This document shows, piece after piece, positions 6,227-6,273 of a stretch of DNA of 6,273 nt. How positions within the stretch are numbered: the first letter of the stretch is position 1; every line of letters starts with the position of its first letter. The notes below the pieces were generated by a model, which was not told the origin of the DNA, did not search any database, and was given only the letters and a program-made list of their open reading frames with translations. Origin of the DNA: Adhaeribacter sp. (GTDB taxonomy: Bacteria; Bacteroidota; Bacteroidia; Cytophagales; Hymenobacteraceae); NCBI GenBank assembly GCA_028288395.1, contig JAQBNV010000184.1, positions 1 to 6,273 of the forward strand, read 5' to 3'. Both the position numbers and the translations under genes were made by a program.

Positions 6227-6273
6227 AACCAAAATAGCTCCATGCATTATATTACAAGGATTAGGGCTTATTT

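Larger units (their letters stand above)
6077..6273. other. Downstream non-coding stretch
   Basis: No open frame of useful length with a start is visible on either strand. The stretch holds a weak hairpin region directly after the operon and the right arm of the long-range inverted repeat. Base composition drops to the AT-rich level of the left flank. Confidence 0.6.

Overview
The window looks like a piece of a Bacteroidota chromosome, probably from the Cytophagales. This is an inference from several traits: no Shine-Dalgarno boxes, A-rich and T-rich leader DNA, moderate GC in genes against a clearly AT-richer flank, a candidate promoter close to the Bacteroidota TTTG/TAnnTTTG pattern, and a Bacteroidota-style lipoprotein. 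I can support no RNA gene, CRISPR array or transposase.

Positions 1-937 hold no confident gene. The stretch contains one short open frame of unclear status at the left edge (3-197), one half of a long-range inverted repeat (59-81), and an AT-rich promoter zone (about 700-937). Positions 938-6076 hold five genes on the + strand, packed into one operon with junctions of +1, -4 (or -13), +1 and -4 nt. Positions 6077-6273 are non-coding, with a weak hairpin and the second half of the inverted repeat (6204-6226).

The first four genes form a coherent cytoplasmic sugar-phosphate route. They encode an AgaS-type SIS-domain aldose-ketose isomerase/deaminase, a LacC/1-phosphofructokinase-type PfkB kinase, a second ribokinase-like PfkB kinase, and a GatY/KbaY-type class II ketose-bisphosphate aldolase. 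The simplest reading is: galactosamine-6-phosphate (or a related sugar phosphate) is converted to tagatose-6-phosphate, phosphorylated to tagatose-1,6-bisphosphate, and cleaved to glycerone phosphate plus glyceraldehyde-3-phosphate. The second kinase could make the entering 6-phosphosugar.

The fifth gene encodes an exported, probably lipid-anchored amidohydrolase-2 family metal hydrolase of unknown substrate. Its start overlaps the aldolase stop, so a periplasmic hydrolysis step appears tied to the same catabolic unit. No permease, regulator or recognisable N-acetylgalactosamine-6-phosphate deacetylase lies in the window. The most interesting open points are the substrate of the exported hydrolase, the division of labour between the two kinases, and the imperfect 23-bp inverted repeat that brackets the whole operon.
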